Assembly: GCA_016712035.1 (NCBI GenBank)
Contig: JADJRT010000001.1
Coordinates: 744,001 to 808,000, forward strand
Direction: 5' to 3'
Length of the DNA stretch: 64,000 bases
Source: Flammeovirgaceae bacterium
Lineage (GTDB): Bacteria > Bacteroidota > Bacteroidia > Cytophagales > Cyclobacteriaceae
The position numbers and the translations under genes are program-made. Below the pieces are notes generated by a model. It was not told where the DNA came from, made no database searches, and was given only the letters and a program-made list of their open reading frames with translations. The stretch's first letter is position 1. Every line of letters begins with the position of its first letter. This document shows, one piece after another, positions 26,724-37,917 of this stretch.

Positions 26724-29333
26724 TTACTCCGATCTCAAACTTTTTACAGGATTCATTAAAGCAGCCTTGATTGCCTGAAAACTTACAGTCAATAAAGTTA
26801 TAACTAGTGCTCCTATTCCGGTAATAGCAAAAACGTTCCACGAAATAGTAGTTCGGTATTCGTATTGCCCAAGCCAACTGTTCATAAAGTAAAAGGAAAT
26901 AGGAATGGCTAATCCGCACGATACAAGAACCAGTACTACAAAATCCTTTGACAACATTTTCCATAGGCTAGTTACAGACGCCCCCATTATTTTACGAATG
27001 CCGATTTCTTTTGTGCGCTGCTCGACCATAAAGGAAGCCAATCCAAATAATCCCAGACAACTAATGAGCAAAGCCAGTCCGCTAAAAAGTGTTGCTAATT
27101 TTCCGATTCGCTCTTCGGCTCTGAACTTTGCTCCATAGGCTTCATCGGCAAACGTGTAATCAAAAGGAGCAGAGGGAACAATGCTGGCAAGAACAGATCT
27201 GATTTTCGGCAAGGCTTCGTGTGCGCTTGCGGTTGGTTTCATTTTGATATACAGCCACTGCATATCATTTTCCGAAAGAAAAATAATCGAAGGATTAGTT
27301 GGTTCATAGGGAGAACCTTTCACCATATCTTTAACCACACCTAATATTTTATAGTCACCACGATTATCACTTGGTGACCAATTAATTGATTCACCAACCG
27401 GATTTTCAATACCAAGAATCTCCAGAGCAGATTCATTAATAATGATACCAGATAAATCACTCGCGAACTCGCGCGAAAAATCCCGTCCGTCAACAAACTC
27501 CCACCCAATAGCTTTACCGTATTCATGCGTTACAAAAATTGTGTTGAAAGTTGCGTCATATTTTTTATCATGCCAGGAGAATCCGCCATTATTGCCACGA
27601 GTATCTATTATAGAATAGTTGGCTTCTGCGATTTCCTCTACCGCACCGGTATTTTTAAGTTCATTTCGCAACGCGTGGTACTGACCTTTATACTCAGGAG
27701 ATGCAGCTCGCATACCGAGCAGGTTATTACGTGAATAACCAACGGGTCGGTTTTTAGCAAATTGAATTTGTTGATACACAATGATTGTTCCGATGGTAAG
27801 CGTAATGGAAACCGTAAATTGCACAACAACCAAAACCCGTCTAGGTATCATAGCAAAAGCACCGGCTTTAAAAGTTCCCTTCAATACTTTTATAGCATTG
27901 AAAGATGATAAGTAAAGAGCCGGATAGCTGCCTGCTAATAATCCCGTGAATAAGGTAAACCCTACAACACCTAACCAAAACACAGGGTTGGTTATCGGCA
28001 AGGAAATATTTTTGTCACTGACATCATTAAACCAAGGCAAACTCAATTGAACGACAAGTAATGAGATGATTGCTGCAATCATCGCTACTAATAAAGTCTC
28101 TCCAAAAAATTGTTGAATCAATTGACTGCGCAGTGAACCGATTGATTTTCTGATTCCAACTTCCTTCGCTCTTTTTTCGGAGCGCGCTGTGCTCAGGTTC
28201 ATGAAGTTGATACAGGCCAATAACAAGACAAAAATTCCAATCGCGCTGTAGTACCAAACAGACATCATACGTTTGCTGGGCACTAGCTCACCGTTTTTAA
28301 ATTCAGCATTCAAATGCCATTGACTCATGGGGTGCAGGAAAACTTCAGGTTTTGATTGAAGGGTTTCTTCATCTACATGAGCAGTCATTACGTCTTTAAT
28401 TATTTCCGAAGTCTTTTCGAAATCTCCATTAGGGAAGAGTTGCACGAAGATGTACACAAAATAATTGTCCCATGCGTCAAGCGATCCCCAGCCATCAATG
28501 TAAAGATCTAAGGGTGCAAAATAAGAGGCGTCATTAAATGTTGAATTATTTGGCAGGTCCTCATACACCCCCGTCACCTTCAAATCCCATTTAGCGTCCA
28601 TCATTACAACCTGATTAATCGGATCAGCATCGCCAAAGAGTTTTTTGGCAAGTGACTCTGAGAGAAAAATGGATTTCATTTCTTTAAGCCCTTGCCATGT
28701 ACCCTGAATCATGTTTAGTGTTAGCATCTCAGCCCCTTCCGTCTGCATAAAGTAGCCACTCTGTGTAAACTTATTTTCCCCAAAGGCGACTACCCGCTCC
28801 TCTGTCCCACCACGCACCATGGCTACATTTTTAAAATGTGAACCATATTCGGTTTTGAGTAGTGTGCCCAGGCCAGTCACATGAGATGTACTAGCATATT
28901 TTTCGCCACCCCAGATTAGTGAGCGATAAACTTGCGCAAGAGTTCCGTGGTTTTCGTGATATTTATTAAAAGACAGTTCATCATAAACCCAAAGACTAAT
29001 GAGCAATGCTACCGCCATGCCCATGGCGAGCCCACCGATATTAATAAATGAGTAGCCTTTGTTTTTTACTAAGTTGCGCCATCCGATTTTAAAATAACTT
29101 TTATACATACCGTACGTGTTTAATTGTTGATAACCTTCTGCAGGTCTAATAATACTGGGACGAAAGAGGAGAAGCACATCAGCTATGAATTTAAAATCAG
29201 CGCTTGACTCTCCCCTTTCATTTTTCCGCTCCTTATATAATTCAATCAAATCTCCTTCAATTGAATCTCTCAATTTCGGGTGGCAGAACCACCGAAAGAA
29301 GCGGAGGAATAATTTTGGAGGATTTGTTTTCAA
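26724..29333 (-). CDS. FtsX-type ABC permease with PadR-linked N-terminal extension (module 1, second permease)
   Basis: An 869-residue protein with a cytoplasmic extension of about 80 residues (PKLFLRFFRWFCHPKLRDSIEGDLIELYKER) before the first TM near residue 95. A double MacB/FtsX layout follows, with conserved loops KEVGIRKSIGS and KEIGIRKIMGA, four TMs in each half, and the end MNPVKSLRSE. The extension is typical of permeases encoded next to PadR regulators in Bacteroidota. It follows the related gene at 29385-32030 by 52 bases. No ATPase is encoded nearby, so the energy-coupling subunit would be supplied in trans. Confidence 0.87.
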   Translation of the reverse strand: MKTNPPKLFLRFFRWFCHPKLRDSIEGDLIELYKERKNERGESSADFKFIADVLLLFRPSIIRPAEGYQQLNTYGMYKSYFKIGWRNLVKNKGYSFINIGGLAMGMAVALLISLWVYDELSFNKYHENHGTLAQVYRSLIWGGEKYASTSHVTGLGTLLKTEYGSHFKNVAMVRGGTEERVVAFGENKFTQSGYFMQTEGAEMLTLNMIQGTWQGLKEMKSIFLSESLAKKLFGDADPINQVVMMDAKWDLKVTGVYEDLPNNSTFNDASYFAPLDLYIDGWGSLDAWDNYFVYIFVQLFPNGDFEKTSEIIKDVMTAHVDEETLQSKPEVFLHPMSQWHLNAEFKNGELVPSKRMMSVWYYSAIGIFVLLLACINFMNLSTARSEKRAKEVGIRKSIGSLRSQLIQQFFGETLLVAMIAAIISLLVVQLSLPWFNDVSDKNISLPITNPVFWLGVVGFTLFTGLLAGSYPALYLSSFNAIKVLKGTFKAGAFAMIPRRVLVVVQFTVSITLTIGTIIVYQQIQFAKNRPVGYSRNNLLGMRAASPEYKGQYHALRNELKNTGAVEEIAEANYSIIDTRGNNGGFSWHDKKYDATFNTIFVTHEYGKAIGWEFVDGRDFSREFASDLSGIIINESALEILGIENPVGESINWSPSDNRGDYKILGVVKDMVKGSPYEPTNPSIIFLSENDMQWLYIKMKPTASAHEALPKIRSVLASIVPSAPFDYTFADEAYGAKFRAEERIGKLATLFSGLALLISCLGLFGLASFMVEQRTKEIGIRKIMGASVTSLWKMLSKDFVVLVLVSCGLAIPISFYFMNSWLGQYEYRTTISWNVFAITGIGALVITLLTVSFQAIKAALMNPVKSLRSE

Positions 29334-29353
29334 TTTCTCTTTTTATTATCAGA

Positions 29354-29376
29354 CCACTGTCGACAGTCGACCGTGG
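29354..29376. repeat. Palindromic GTCGAC element between permeases
   Basis: The spacer holds CCACTGTCGACAG and GTCGACCGTGG as overlapping inverted words, with CTGTCGACAG (29357-29366) a perfect 10-base palindrome and CCAC/GTGG arms outside. It is non-coding and lacks a T tract, so it is not an obvious terminator. Confidence 0.45.
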
Positions 29377-29384
29377 ACTTTGAA

Positions 29385-32030
29385 TCATTCTGATCGCAAA
29401 CTCTCCACCGGATTAGCCAACGCAGCTTTTACAGTTTTGAAACTCACGGTGAAAAGTGCAATTAGCAACGTACTTAGTCCGGCAACGATATAAACCCACC
29501 ATTGTATGTCGATCTTATAAGCAAAGCCCTGAAGCCATTTGTCCATTAAGTAAAATCCAAGAGGGAAAGCAATGATGAATGAAATAGCAACCAGTAGCAG
29601 TAGGTCTTTTGAAAGAATGGAAACGATTTGAAAAACATCTGCACCTAAGACCTTTCGCACACCAATTTCTTTTACCCGCTGCTCTGCCGTAAACGTTACG
29701 AGACCGAATAATCCCAGGCAGGCAACTAGAATTGTAAGGAATCCAAAGATTTTTAAAATGCTACCCATGTTTTGCTCAGCCAGATAAGTCTCATTATATA
29801 GTTCATCGAGCAATCCATACGTAAATGGCTCTTCCACATCAAAGGCTTGCCACTTTGCTTGGATGCTTTCGATAAGATCAGCCATTTCAGCCGTCTTTGT
29901 TTTTATAATCAAACCGCCATAAGGATTGTTTAGCATCATTAAGGGAGCAATTGGCTCGTGCAACGACCTAAAATGAAAATCTTTGATTACGCCAACTATA
30001 GTTAAGGAACTGAAGCCGCCATTGTTATCGGTTCTTTGATTTATAGATTGACCCAACGGATTTCCCTCCAGTGAGAAAGCTTTAATAAAAGCTTCGTTGA
30101 CAATGACTTTATCATTTTCACTTTCAGAACCTTCCAAAAAATTTCTTCCAGTATTTATTTGCATACCCATGGTAGGGATATAGCTCGGGTCAATTCCATA
30201 GATAATCGTTCTTCTAAAATCTTCTTTGTTTTCTCCCACCCAAACACCCGTCATATTATTGTCGGTAGGCCCGGCAGGAACAAATGCAGACCTCGTTACG
30301 CTTTCAATCCGTGGATCCGTTAAGAGTTGATTCTTGAAGGCGGTTTCATTATTACCTAACAAGTATGATTCCCTTAGTACAATTCTCTGATCGCGATTGT
30401 AGCCAATATTTTTATCCTGTATAAATGACATTTGTTGACTGACGATAATAATTGCCAGAATGAGTGTGGCAGAAATAACAAATTGAAAAACAACAAGTGT
30501 ACTCCGAATTCCTTTACTCCTTCCGTTTGAGAATTTATTTTTTAGAGCGGCAATGGGTTTGATCGATGAAAGAAAGAATGCCGGATAACTACCCGCTAAT
30601 AAACTGATGAATATTCCTAACCCTAAAAGGGCAGCCAGTACTTTTGGATTTAGTAGAAATGTCGCCTCTAATTCTTTACCCGAAAGTTGATTAAATAGAG
30701 ACAAGGAAACAGTTACGATCAAAATACCTAATATCATCGCTACTGCCGTAGAGATAAATGACTCGATTAAAAATTGATGAACCAGTTGATTTTTTTGAGA
30801 TCCTAATACTTTCTTAACACCTACTTCTTTACTGCGCTTAGTTGCTCCGGCCGTAGAAAGATTCATGAAATTGATGCAGGCAATCAATAACATGAAGATT
30901 GCAACGGCTCCAAAAATGTAAACTGAATTCATATCACCCCCGGGTTCTAATTCACTTGTTCCGGCAAAATCAGAGAACAAATGAATATCCGTTAGCCGCT
31001 GGATAAAAAGACCTATTTCGTTTCCGCTTTCTTTAAACTTTTCGAAAGTCATTCCCAGCTGAGCAACCTGCGGACCCATGTATTTTTTAATGATGGCTGG
31101 CATCTTTGTTTCAAACTCATTTACATCAATTCCTTCAGCAAGAACCAGGTACGTAAAATAATTTGACTCCAACCATTTCTCTTCTTTCGAGTGTGCCAAT
31201 CCTTCCATCGATGCAAAGAGATCGAAATGGAAATGTGAATTGGCGGGTACCTTTTCAATTACACCGGTTACTTTATACTGCTCCTTTGCATCTTTAAATT
31301 CCAGCAGTTTATTAATAGGGTCTTCTGCGCCAAAATATTTTTCAGCTTCCTCTTTCGTGATGACGATTGAGTTGGGTAACAACAAAGCAGTTTTTGCATC
31401 ACCTTGAATGAAAGGAAGAGTAAATACTTCGAAGAAATTTGGATCAACAAAAGCGACCTGACTGTTTCTGTATGTATTGGCCTGATAGGTGATCTTTGGT
31501 GTGCCTATTCTTCTTAAGCGTGTGGCTTCAAGTACTTCCGGGAATTCGTTTTTTAATGTGGCGGCAACAGGTGCAGCGGTGACCGCTTCCTTAATAATCT
31601 CACCATTTACTTTTCCCTTTAAAACAACACGAACAATTTGATCGGCTTTCTTATTAAACCGATCGAAACTTAGTTCGTCTGCAACAAACATCATGATCAA
31701 AAGGCAGGTGGCGATGCCCAGTGCAAGGCCTGAAGTGTTTATGGCAAACAAACTTTTGTTCTTTAACAAATTGCGCCATCCGATTTTAAAATAACTTTTA
31801 TACATACCATAGCTGTTTAATTGTTCGTATCCTTCTGCCGGTCGGATGATACCTGGTCTAAATAGTAACAAGACATCACCAATAAATTTTATATCTGCTT
31901 TCTGTTTTCCTTTTTCTTGGACTCGTTCCTCATATAACTCCAGCAAGTCACCCTCTATATACTTCAACAGCTTTGGATGACAGAACCACCGGAAGAAGCG
32001 GAGAGGGAGTTGAGGCGGATTTGTTTTCAT
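29385..32030 (-). CDS. FtsX-type ABC permease with PadR-linked N-terminal extension (module 1, first permease)
   Basis: An 881-residue paralogue of its downstream neighbour, with the same extension (PLRFFRWFCHPKLLKYIEGDLLELY), TM near residue 98, loops KEVGVKKVLGS and KEIGVRKVLGA, and ending NPVESLRSE. The periplasmic domains differ clearly from those of the neighbour, so the two are diverged paralogues, perhaps with different partners. It is the first permease after the PadR gene at 32093-32437 (62-base gap), consistent with one PadR-controlled transcript. Confidence 0.87.
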   Translation of the reverse strand: MKTNPPQLPLRFFRWFCHPKLLKYIEGDLLELYEERVQEKGKQKADIKFIGDVLLLFRPGIIRPAEGYEQLNSYGMYKSYFKIGWRNLLKNKSLFAINTSGLALGIATCLLIMMFVADELSFDRFNKKADQIVRVVLKGKVNGEIIKEAVTAAPVAATLKNEFPEVLEATRLRRIGTPKITYQANTYRNSQVAFVDPNFFEVFTLPFIQGDAKTALLLPNSIVITKEEAEKYFGAEDPINKLLEFKDAKEQYKVTGVIEKVPANSHFHFDLFASMEGLAHSKEEKWLESNYFTYLVLAEGIDVNEFETKMPAIIKKYMGPQVAQLGMTFEKFKESGNEIGLFIQRLTDIHLFSDFAGTSELEPGGDMNSVYIFGAVAIFMLLIACINFMNLSTAGATKRSKEVGVKKVLGSQKNQLVHQFLIESFISTAVAMILGILIVTVSLSLFNQLSGKELEATFLLNPKVLAALLGLGIFISLLAGSYPAFFLSSIKPIAALKNKFSNGRSKGIRSTLVVFQFVISATLILAIIIVSQQMSFIQDKNIGYNRDQRIVLRESYLLGNNETAFKNQLLTDPRIESVTRSAFVPAGPTDNNMTGVWVGENKEDFRRTIIYGIDPSYIPTMGMQINTGRNFLEGSESENDKVIVNEAFIKAFSLEGNPLGQSINQRTDNNGGFSSLTIVGVIKDFHFRSLHEPIAPLMMLNNPYGGLIIKTKTAEMADLIESIQAKWQAFDVEEPFTYGLLDELYNETYLAEQNMGSILKIFGFLTILVACLGLFGLVTFTAEQRVKEIGVRKVLGADVFQIVSILSKDLLLLVAISFIIAFPLGFYLMDKWLQGFAYKIDIQWWVYIVAGLSTLLIALFTVSFKTVKAALANPVESLRSE

Positions 32031-32092
32031 TCAAGTCGTTATTGGTTGTTTCGTTAGTAGGTGTTCGTGTATTCCCGAAGAACGAGCAACGA

Positions 32093-32437
32093 TCATCCAA
32101 CAACTATTTTTGTGCCCCAAGCCACCTTCGGTATTGCACTCCACAATTCATCCCTCGTACTTTTCGAATACTCCATAGCTCGTTTACCGAGTGCCGTTAT
32201 CTGAAAATATTTCTTTGGCCGACCTGCTCTTTCCTCCGTTGCCTCTCCTTCAAAAGACTTTAGATATCCTTTGTCTTCTAATCTTTTCAAAGCGGATTGC
32301 AATGCACCTACACTCACCTTCCGCGTTAGACGCGATTCAATTTCTTTCTTGATTGAAACTCCGTAGGCGTCTTTGTATAGAACCCCTACCGTAAGCATAA
32401 CTACTTCTTCAAATTCGCCAAGTTGATATTTCTTCAT
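32093..32437 (-). CDS. PadR-family transcriptional regulator (module 1)
   Basis: A 114-residue winged-helix protein: GEFEEVVMLTVGVL (helix 1), AYGVSIKKEIESR, recognition region VSVGALQSALKRLEDKGYLKS, and the wing with RAGRPKKYFQITALGKRAM. Short PadR proteins of this kind (PadR-s2) in Bacteroidota head operons of FtsX permeases and usually repress them until a ligand such as an antimicrobial or phenolic binds. The ligand here is unknown. An imperfect dyad lies 28 bases upstream. Confidence 0.9.
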   Translation of the reverse strand: MKKYQLGEFEEVVMLTVGVLYKDAYGVSIKKEIESRLTRKVSVGALQSALKRLEDKGYLKSFEGEATEERAGRPKKYFQITALGKRAMEYSKSTRDELWSAIPKVAWGTKIVVG

Positions 32438-32465
32438 GAAGGGACAATAATTAATTCCTATTTGT

Positions 32466-32478
32466 AGTATTAATTACT
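32466..32478. promoter_or_regulatory. Candidate PadR operator dyad
   Basis: AGTATTAATTACT has matching arms AGTA/TACT around an AT-rich centre and lies just upstream of the PadR start at 32437, where an autoregulatory operator is expected. It is short and AT-rich, so chance is possible. Confidence 0.3.
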
Positions 32479-32548
32479 GTGCCAAAGGAAAAGATGTAGA
32501 ATTCGAGCAAAATTTGAAGGACGCGGGTGATGAGAGTGTTCATTGGCG

Positions 32549-32689
32549 AACGGTTTTGCTTTAGAGCGGACACTCCGCAACGGAGCCTTCTATCTTCGCA
32601 ACCTGAGCATAAAAATTATTCCTTCGACTTTTAATCAGAAAGGAAACAACATCTTTCTGCTTAAGTACACGTATCGATTTAGGGCTTAA
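32549..32689 (+). pseudogene. Remnant reading like the C-terminus of an outer-membrane barrel protein
   Basis: A plus-strand frame without its own start encodes NGFALERTLRNGAFYLRNL followed by SIKIIPSTFNQKGNN and IFLLKYTYRFRA, then a stop. Alternating hydrophobic and polar residues and a final YTYRF look like the last strands of a barrel protein. Upstream, stops close the frame at 32531. It lies between the module 1 PadR gene and the end of the module 2 permease. It may be a gene fragment or a chance frame; the family is not identified. Confidence 0.3.
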
Positions 32690-32693
32690 GACT

Positions 32694-35310
32694 CTACTCG
32701 CTTCTTAAACTCTTTACCGGATTCGACATAGCAGCTTTAATGGCTTGTGTACTGACGGTGAGTAATGTTATTAGTAAAGCACCTAAGAATGAAATCGCAA
32801 ATACCCACAAAGAAATCTCCGTGCGATAACTAAATCCGGCCAGCCAGGATTTTAGCAGATAATAGCCAATGGGTATTGCTATGACACACGACAGTACAAC
32901 CAGCAAAATGAATTCTCTTGAAATTAATTGCCACACATTCAGCATAGAGGCACCAAGTACTTTTCTAATACCAATTTCCTTCGTGCGTTGTTCCGCTACA
33001 AAAGCTGCTAATCCAAAAATTCCAAGGCAACTGATAAATATGGCAAGGCCGGTAAAAACAATGGCGAGTTTTCCAACACGCTCTTCATTACCAAACTTGC
33101 GTCCATAAAGCTCGTCCACAAAATAATAGTCGAAAGGTTGTTCCGGATTAAACTTTTTAAAAACTTCTTCCACTTTGGCAACGGCATCACTAGCACTAAC
33201 CGCCTCGTTTATTTTTAATGTTAGCATATTACTACTTGACGGATCAAGATCATATACAGTGGGAGGAACGGGCTCATAGGGTGACCCTGCGATCATGTCG
33301 CGAACGATGCCAATGATGTGATATTGATTACCCGACCACTGAATATTGGCACCAATAGGTTCCTTCAATTGCATAAATTGAAGGGCAGACTCATTAATAA
33401 TTAATCCCATTGAGTCGGATAAGTATTCTTTGGAGTAATCTCTTCCCTCAACAATTTCCCCACTGATTGTTTTTCCATAATTGTGCGATACATCATGTAC
33501 TCTAAAGTCAACAGATAGATTTGGGTCTTTGCCTTCCCAAACAAAACCACTGGAAGAATAGGATGTGGATGTTGGTGCGGCTGATGATTCAGCCATAGAG
33601 ACAATCTTTCCAGAACCTAACAATTCATTTTGCACCGCATCATACTGCTTATGGATTGATCCATTCATCAAGGGCACTGTGATCAATCCATTAGAATTAT
33701 ATCCCATAGGTCGATTCTTGGCGTATTGAATTTGTTGGAAGACGACCAGCGTTCCAATGATTAGCGTAACGGAAACACTGAATTGTACAACCACTAATGC
33801 TCTTCTAAATAGGGTGGTTCCGCCAGCAGCTCTGAATGTTCCTTTCAAAACATTCACGGCCTGAAATGAGGATAGGTATAAAGCCGGGTAACTTCCCGCA
33901 ATGAGAGCAGTAAGTAAGCAAAATGAAAAACAAGCCATCCAGAAAAAAGCATTACTCCACGGCAGTTCAATACTCTTACTTGCCATTTCGTTGAAGAATG
34001 GGAGTGACAGCCACACAACAACTAAAGCAAAGCCGAATGAAATAAAGACCATCAAAAATGATTCACTAAAGAACTGTTGAATCAATTGCAGTCGCACCGA
34101 CCCGATTGATTTTCGAATCCCAATCTCTTTAGCTCTTTTTCTGAACGAGCCGTACACAGGTTCATGAAGTTTATGCAAGCCAACAGCAAAACGAATCCCC
34201 CAATAATTCCAAACATCCACACATATTGAATCCGGCCACCCATATTTTTTCCTTCCTTGAATTCGGAATATAAATGCCACTGACTCATGGGCCAGAGAAA
34301 TAGCTCCGGTTTCTTTTTGATTAATTCTGAATTCAGGTGTTTAAGTTTTTCGTCTTTAATTTTCGCGGAAGCTATTTCAAATGTGGTGTGCTCATTTATT
34401 TTCACATACAATTCAAATGCATTGGGACGCCATGGATCACTCATTGATTTTATCCAATCAGCTTCGCTAGCGAACAAATCCCAGGGAGCGATAAAATCCA
34501 TACCCTGAAATGATGAGTTGGCAGGAAAATCTTCATACACGCCAGCTACCTTAACTTCCATATCATCATCAATGCTAAACACTTTGTTAAGTGGATCGCT
34601 ATCGCCATAAAGAGTTGTTGCGAGCGACTGCGAGATCAAAGTTGAATTCATGTCTTTCAATCCATCATCGTGTGCCCAAAATCATGGGCAGAAAATAAGT
34701 GTGGACCATTTGATTCCATGAAAGATCCATTACGTGTGAATTTCTTATCCTCTATCGATATTAAATGATCATAATTACCGAGCATCATAGTTACATAGTC
34801 AAAATCCTGATCATGGTTTTTCCGAATTTCTTCGGCTAAGGGATGGGGAATTTCCATCCAGGTTTGAACTTCACCATTGTTGGATACATTTTGAATGACT
34901 CGGGCGATGGAGCTATAATGCTCGCGGCCTTTCTTGTTGAAAGAGATTTCATCCCATAACCACAGGCCAATTAAGATAGTTACCGCCATTCCAATAGAAA
35001 GGCCGGAAATATTTAGTGATGAATAAACTTTGTTCCGTATGGTATTCCGGAAGGCTGTTTTGAAATAGTTGCTGTACATCATAAAGTAGAAAGTTTTATG
35101 GGACTTGAATTTCTTAAGTGCAAAAGGTCGCAGATAGTGAATAACCTGAAACCAATAATTAGATTTTGTTTTAAAGACAGATTTACTTTTTAGGTCTGAA
35201 TAAAATTTCTCTTCTAAATCACCTTCCACATCTTCAGCAAGATCATTGCGCAAGAATGAGTGCAGCAAGTGAGTGGCAAGTTTGGGTGGTATCGAGTTTT
35301 TGTTTTTCAA
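32694..35310 (-). CDS. FtsX-type ABC permease (module 2, second permease), frameshifted
   Basis: Three consecutive minus-strand frames (35310-34657, 34660-34082, 34280-32694) make one permease of about 872 residues. The start MKNKNSIPPKLATHLLHSFLRND is the second type of PadR-linked N-terminal extension. TM1 is near residue 90, followed by the loop KRAKEIGIRKSIGS, a second half with KEIGIRKVLGA, and the end NPVKSLRSE. At 34130-34145 one added base in an A run restores TARSEKRAKEIGIRK. The first break, near 34657-34690, needs more than one change. All domains are present, so sequence error is likelier than decay. It starts five bases after the preceding permease ends. Confidence 0.8.
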
Positions 35311-35314
35311 ATTT

Positions 35315-37917
35315 TTATTCTGATTTCAAACTATCCACGGGATTTGACCTTGCCGCTTTTATAGTTTGGTAGCCAACTGCAAACCAAGCAATCAATAGTG
35401 CAGCCGTGCCAATGCTGATAAAGAGCCACCAGCGTAACTCAATTCTATACGCAAAACGGTTAAGCCAATAAGTTGACAGGTAAAAGCTAGCCGGTATGGT
35501 TAAGACAACGGCAGTCAAAACTGTAATTGTGAACTCTTTGGATAGCAAGCGAACTATTATCCACTCACTCGCACCCAACGTCTTTCGAATGCTTATTTCT
35601 TTTGTTCTTCTCTCTGCAGCAAACGCAGCCATCCCAAAAAGACCAAGGCATGAAATAACAATTGCAATCGTTGCGAAATACTTTGACAACGTAGCTATTC
35701 TTTTTTCGGAAATATAGAGTGCCTGGTAATCGTCATCCAGAAATTTAGCCTCGAATGGAATGTCTGGATTATATTGTTTGTATAGTTTTTCAAGACCAGC
35801 TAGTGTTTCCAGTTCAGTACCGGATTGAATTTTAACAAGAACTGTGTTGGTATACATTGGAAAGCACATCAAAAACATCGGCTTGATCTCCTCATACATG
35901 GATTGAAAGTGGAAGTTTTTGACAGTTCCAATTATTTCACGCTGCGTGCCAAAGAGATTTATCCACTTCCCTACAGGATCAGCCATTTGCATGACTTCTA
36001 CTGCTTTCTCATTAAGAATAATGGTTGCTTCCTCATTCCCAAATTCTCTTGAAAACGTTCGGCCTTCTTTCAGTGGAATGCTTAATGTTTCAAAAAAATC
36101 ATAATTAATAGTTACCCCTGAAAACTCAATCTCATTTTCACTCGACACCTGACCTTCCCATGTATGTCCCCACGAAGAGCTACTAATGTTAGCTACACTG
36201 CCTTGCGTGCTCGATGCATCCAATACACCTGGTATCGTCTTCGCTTCATTAAGAAATGATTCCAGGCTTTGAACAAGCTTGCCTTCTTTTTCAAATGAAA
36301 TTATGTTCGATTTGTTGAAACCCAAATTTTTGGACTGCACAAAATCCATCTGTAAATAGATCACACACACGGCTGCTATCAACACAATTGAAATCCCAAA
36401 CTGAAAAATCACCAAGCCTCTACGAATCCAAATTTCTCCCAAAGCAGTATTCAGTTTTCCTTTTAGTATATCGATTGGTCGAAAGCCGGAGATGTAAAAA
36501 GCAGGATAACTTCCTGCCATTATGCCGGTGAGTATTACAATAACCAATGCTCCAGAAATAAGTCCCCATTCTGGTGTTAATTGAATATGCTTACCTGTAA
36601 GGAGATTGAATTGCGGCAATAGCATGATAACCACTCCAACTGCAACAACGAATGCAAGGGTTGCCACGAGCATGGATTCACTCAAATGTTGAAAAACAAT
36701 TGTTTTTCGGAATACACCAATAGATTTTTTTATACCAACTTCTTTTAACCTTCTTGAAGCTCTTGCTGTAGATAGATTCATGAAGTTTATGCAGGCTATT
36801 ACGAGAATAAAACCTGCTATTAGCGAGAATAGTATTACGTAGTCGATTCTTCCACCCGCCAATTTTCCATTCTCGTAGCCGCCATATAAGTATCGATCAG
36901 AATATCGTTGAAGAAACATCTGGTCAGCATCGGTTTCACGCTTTTCTTTATAAAAATTATTCAACTTGAGATTAAATTGTTCAACCGCAACTCCGGGTTT
37001 TAATGTTAGGTAAGTAAAAATTGGATTGCTGTACCAATTCACATCCATTCGATTTTTTTCAAGGAAGAGTTCATGCGTAACCAGAAAATCGTACTTCTCT
37101 GATGCTTTATCTCCTGGACTTTCGAAAACACCTGAAACAATGTGATCACCACCAAAATGTTCAAGCCCCAGTTAACTGACTTGCCTACGCAATTTTCAGC
37201 CGAGCCAAAAAGCTTTATGGCCAAATCATCTGAAATAACCATCGCATACTTATTCTGAAGAACACTATTGCTGCTCCCTTGAATGAGTTTGTAGGAGAAA
37301 ACATTAAAGAAATCCTTGCCAACGAAAGATCCAGTTGTTTTTACATTTGCTTTATCGGCTGAAACATAGGCGATAGGGGTTGGTCGCATAGGCACCACAA
37401 ACTCAACGTCTGGCATTTCTTCTTTTAAAGCATCTGGCAACAAGACTGAATTGCTTCCATGTGTTTCGAAATTATTTGATGCATCAGGCGTGTGTCTCAT
37501 CACTTGATATAAACGATCCCCTTTTTTTCATAAAACTTATCAATGGACATTTCATCAAACACCCACAAGTAGATTAGTAGAACGGACGCCAACCCGCTGG
37601 TTAAACCAATCATGTTGATTATGAATGAAGATTTGTATCGGGAGAAGTTCCTAAACGAAATTAATAGGTTGTGTCTGAACATGGTGCTAATGTTTAATGG
37701 AACTGATTTCGATTTTCGTAGCGCAAAGGTCTCAGATAATTAATCACTTGAAACCAATAATTCAATTTCGCTTTGAATAATGATTTCAATTTTACGTCAG
37801 TATAAAATTTCTCTTCTAAATCACCTTCCACTTCTTCAGCTAAATCATTGCGCAAAAAGAATGCAGCAAGTGAGTGGCAAGTTTGGGTGGGGCAATATTT
37901 TTCTTTGCAGAGCTCAA
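35315..37917 (-). CDS. FtsX-type ABC permease (module 2, first permease), multiply frameshifted
   Basis: The locus reads as one permease of about 865 residues broken into at least five frames. The N-terminal extension (APPKLATHLLHSF, then EGDLEEKFYTDVKLKS, then YWFQVINYLRPF) lies at 37917-37690. TM1 and SFRNFSRYKSSFIINMIGL come at 37682, the first periplasmic domain at 37503-37039, and the rest, with loops KEVGIKKSIGV and KEISIRKTLGA, ends at 35315 with NPVDSLKSE. Adding single bases to T, T, G and G runs near 37853, 37728, 37525 and 37170 restores the frame each time. The start is uncertain: TTG at 37917 directly follows the stop of the upstream gene. Confidence 0.75.
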
